This document shows, piece after piece, positions 60,830 through 64,000 of a DNA stretch of 64,000 nucleotides. How positions within the stretch are numbered: position 1 is the stretch's first letter; each line of letters starts with the position of its first letter. The stretch is from Mya arenaria (Eukaryota; Mollusca; Bivalvia; Myida; Myidae), in assembly GCF_026914265.1 (NCBI RefSeq), contig NC_069125.1, forward strand, positions 6,282,117-6,346,116, in the 5' to 3' direction. Position numbers and translations under genes: made by a program. A model generated the notes under the pieces. It worked only from the letters and a program-made list of their open reading frames with translations, searched no databases and was not told the DNA's origin.

Positions 60830-62478
60830 ACAAGAGGGCCCTGAAGGCCCTGTATCGCTCAACTGATCCAATAAAGATCATCAAGAAAAACATTCTGATC
60901 AAGTAACATGAACATATGGTCATAAATGTGGCCTCTAGATTGTCAACATGCTTTTCCTATTATTTGACCTGGTGACCTAGTTTTTGACCGCACATGACCC
61001 AGATTCGAACTTGGCCTAGAGCTAATCATTATAAACATTCTGACTAAGATTCATGAACATATAGTCATAAATGTGACCTTTAGTGTCCTAACAAGCTTTT
61101 CCTAAGATATGACTTAATGACCTAGTTTTTACCAACACATGACCCAGATTCGAACTTGACTTAGAGATTATTAATATAAACATTCTGACCATTTCTGATG
61201 AAGATACAGTTATAAATGTGACCTCTAGAATATTAAAAAGCTATTCCTTAAAATTGATCTGGTGACCTAGTTTTTGACTGCACATGACTCAGATTCGAAC
61301 TTTTTCTGAAGCTAATCAATATAAACATTCTCAAGTTTCATGAAGATACAGTAATAAATGTGACCTCTAGAATGTTAACAAGCTTTTTCTATGATTTGAC
61401 ATATTGACCGCATATGACCCAGATTTAAACTTGAGGTAGAGATTATTTATATAAACATTTTGATAAACGTTCATGAAGATACAGTTTTAAAAGTGATCTC
61501 TAGAGTGTTAACAAGCTTTTCCTTAAATTTGACCTAGTGACCTAGTTTTTCACCGCACATAACCCAGATTCGAACTTAATTGAGATGTAATCAATACATA
61601 CATTCAGAAAAAGATTTATGAACATACAGTCATAAATGTAACCTCTAGAGAGCTAAAATCTTTTCCTATGAATTGATCTCATGATCTAGTTTTTGACCGC
61701 ACATGACCCAGATTTAAACTTGACGTAGAGATAATTTATAAAAACATTTTGACCAACTTGCATGAAGAAACTTTTATAAATGTGATCTCTAGAGTGTTAA
61801 CAAGCTTTTCCTTAAATTTGACCAGGTGACCTAGTTTCTGACCGCACATGAACCAGATTTGAACTATGCCTAGAGATAATCAATACATACATTTTAACCA
61901 AGTATCATGAATATACAGTCATAAATGTGACCTCTAGAGTGCTAACAAGCTTTTCCTATGATTTGACCTGGTGACCTTGTTTTAGACCGCACATGACCCA
62001 GATTCAAACTTGACTTAAAGAATATTAATATATAAATTTTCTGACCAATGCTCATGAAGATACAGTAATAAATGAGACATATAGAGTTTTAACAAGCTTT
62101 TTCTTCAATTTGACCTGGTGACCAAGTTTTTGACCGCACATGACCCTGATTTGAACTTGACCTAGAAATTTATAATTTTTAAGATTCTGACCAAGTTTCC
62201 TGAAGATACGGTCATAAATGTGACCTCTATAGTGTTAACAAGCTATTCCTTGAATTTGACCTGGTGACCTAGTTTTTAACCCCAGATGACCCAATATCGA
62301 ACTCGTCCAATATTTTATTGAGGTTAACATTCTGACTAAGTTTCATTACGATTTTTCCAAACTGTGACCTTTAGAGTGTTAAAAGTCAAATTGTTGACGA
62401 CGGACGACGACGGACGACGGACACAGTGCGATCAAAATATCTCACCTTGAGCACTTTGTGCTCAGTTGAGCTAAAAAA
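60830..62478. mobile_element. ~145-bp tandem array within a TIR-like frame
   Basis: About ten degenerate units of roughly 145 bp. Each carries GTGACCTAGTTTTTGACC, GCACATGACCCAGATT, GAACTTGACCTAGAG, ACATTCTGACCAA, CATGAAGATACAGT, ATAAATGTGACCTCTAGAG and GTTAACAAGCTTTTCC. The left edge has GAGGGCCCTGAAGGCCC then GCTCAACTGA; the right edge has GACGACGACGGACGACGG then TCAGTTGAGC, so the edges carry a 10-bp inverted match. Internal tandem units between conserved ends fit a non-autonomous mobile element as seen widely in molluscs; family not named. Confidence 0.75.
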
Positions 62479-62799
62479 CAACAGAAAAAAAGCTCAGTAG
62501 CCACTTCATTTAAATAATGAATGGAAGTCGGAAGTTACAGGTCCAAGAATGTCTTTCTTCTCGTTGAGTGTCAAGTGGATACAAAACATACTATTTTGGG
62601 GGTGTAATTGTCTATTAATGGTGACATCATGAACACTTTTACATTTTATGTATAGTCGTAAAATAGAGATAAATTGGAAAAAATCAGTATTCTGAATACA
62701 AAAAACTTGATTCATGAGAGTTTTTGAATAATTTAATATCACTTACAGATTCTAGGAAAATGAGTTCATCTTGAGTTTGTCCTAGTGGCGTTCTGGTGA

Positions 62800-63850
62800 T
62801 TGTGGTGCTCCAATCTATTAAGTCAGTGATAGGGGCGTTAGAAGTCTTGCATATATCGCCTTAATCACTACTAGAAGCTTAAGAAGTGTCGCTTTTATCG
62901 CCTCAGTCAGTGCTATTGGCTTAGGAGTTTCGCTCCTATCACCTCAATCAGTGATAGGGGCGTTAGAAGTTGCGCTCCTATCGCCTCAGTCAGTGATATG
63001 GGTTGAGGAGTTTCGCTCCTATAGCCTCAATAAGTGATAGAGGCGTTAGAAGGGTCGCTCCTATCACCTTAATCAGTTCTAGGGGATTTAAAAGTGTCAC
63101 TCGTTTTGCCTGAATTCATAATAGGGGCTTTGAAAGCGTTGCTCTTATCGTTTCAGTCAGTGCTAGGGAACCATAAAAGTGCTGCTTCTATCGTTTCTGT
63201 ATGTGCTTGTGGCGCGAGAAGTGGTGCTTCTATCGCTTCAGTAGGTAAAATAGGTTTCAGAAGTGATACTCAAATCGCTTCAGTCAGTGAAAGTGTCGAT
63301 CCTATCGCTTCAATCAGTGCCATGTGTTTTAAAAACATTGCTCCCATGTCTGAGGTAGTGCTAGGGGCGTTTGAAATGTTGCTCCTATCGCTCCAATCGG
63401 TACTATCGGCGTTCAAAGTGATGCTACTATTCTTAAGTCGGTGCTAAGGCTAAGTATTGCTACTATCGCTTAAGTCGTTTCAAATGGTGTTAGAAAGGGT
63501 TGTTATTATCACTTTAGTCGGTGCTTTGGGCGTTCGAAGTTTTGCTACTATCGCTTCAGTCTGTGCTAGAGGCGGTCGAAGTTGAGTAAAATGTTGGTCA
63601 TATAGCTTCAGTCGGTGTAACGGTCGTCCAAACAGTTGCCTCTTTTGCTTCAGTCGGTTTCATGAGCGTTTGTAGTACTACTTCTATCGCTTCTGTCGGT
63701 GCTAGGGGCGATCCAAGTGTTGCTTCTATCGCTTCATTTGGTGCTAATGACGTTAGAAATGTTGGGGGTGTATAATTGTTGCTACCATCGGGTCAGTCAG
63801 TGCTAGCGATGTTAAAAGTGTTGCTGCTATCACTGCAGTTGTTGATATGC
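62800..63850. repeat. 42-bp minisatellite array 2
   Basis: About 25 degenerate units of the same repeat as array 1, here with CAGTCAGTG more often than CAGTCGGTG and with the variant CGCCTCAGTCAGTGATAGGGGCGTTAGAAG at the left. The 117-codon open frame at 63094 is made of these units. Confidence 0.9.
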
Positions 63851-64000
63851 ATAGCCACCGTAAATTCTCATACACAAACCGATGAATATCCCACTTTATA
63901 AAAAAACCTGAATCAATGAAACACTGCAGTCATTTTCTATGAAACCTTTAATTTAATTCAACAAAAACTATTTGGTGATCGAAATGGCGGAGATATAAGT
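63851..64000. other. Right edge, nothing recognised
   Basis: Unique-looking AT-rich sequence up to the window end. Confidence 0.5.

Noticed and set aside
60830..62478. CRISPR-like array
   Set aside because: Units are ~145 bp, degenerate and contiguous, without unique spacers, in a eukaryotic genome.

Overview
This is eukaryotic nuclear DNA, AT-rich, intron-rich and crowded with repeats. It most likely comes from a bivalve mollusc. Three things point there: a tandem family of small secreted C-type lectins with exons in the pattern signal peptide / CYLF / FCAENGG / WIGLTDR / QPD-WND; a compact Ty3/gypsy retrotransposon with short LTRs and a tRNA-Leu-like primer site, organised like the Steamer-like elements of bivalves; and mollusc-type tRNA-derived SINEs. 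The species was not determined.

The main cellular content is a C-type lectin (CTLD) cluster. Gene A (39..2965, -) is intact as far as seen, but its last exon lies beyond the left edge. Gene B (10295..10914, -) has lost exons 2-4. Gene C (17551..20477, -) is complete: five exons, 184 codons, QPD and WND sugar/calcium motifs. Gene D (39014..43361, +) is a decayed copy with a lost splice donor and two in-frame stops. Gene E (44843..47590, -) is a divergent EPN-type copy that lost its promoter and the first part of exon 1. Flanking DNA is duplicated with the genes, so the cluster grew by block duplication and was then broken up by deletions and insertions.

Mobile DNA fills much of the rest. A tyrosine-recombinase relic (6541..9405) sits inside the duplicated block of gene B. 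A mutator-type transposase relic with an intron lies at 13636..14310. A nearly intact 4.7 kb Ty3/gypsy element (23196..27872) has LTRs differing at two bases and one stop codon in gag. Two decayed LINEs occur, one antisense inside an intron of gene D (40190..41882) and one at 48975..52390. Two TTAA-flanked miniature elements in opposite orientations carry a tRNA-like segment (933..1408 and 56044..56541). SINE copies lie at 15124..15335 and 33872..34066.

Tandem repeats include two arrays of the same 42-bp minisatellite (about 35440..37440 and 62800..63850), a roughly 145-bp array bounded by short inverted repeats (60830..62478), trinucleotide arrays at 28743 and 58043, and an (AT)n run at 10468. 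A 2.4 kb segment at 28 kb recurs in direct orientation at 57-60 kb. Several strong hairpins are present, the best being a perfect 27-bp inverted repeat at 33340..33415. I found no rRNA gene, no convincing functional tRNA gene and no CRISPR array.
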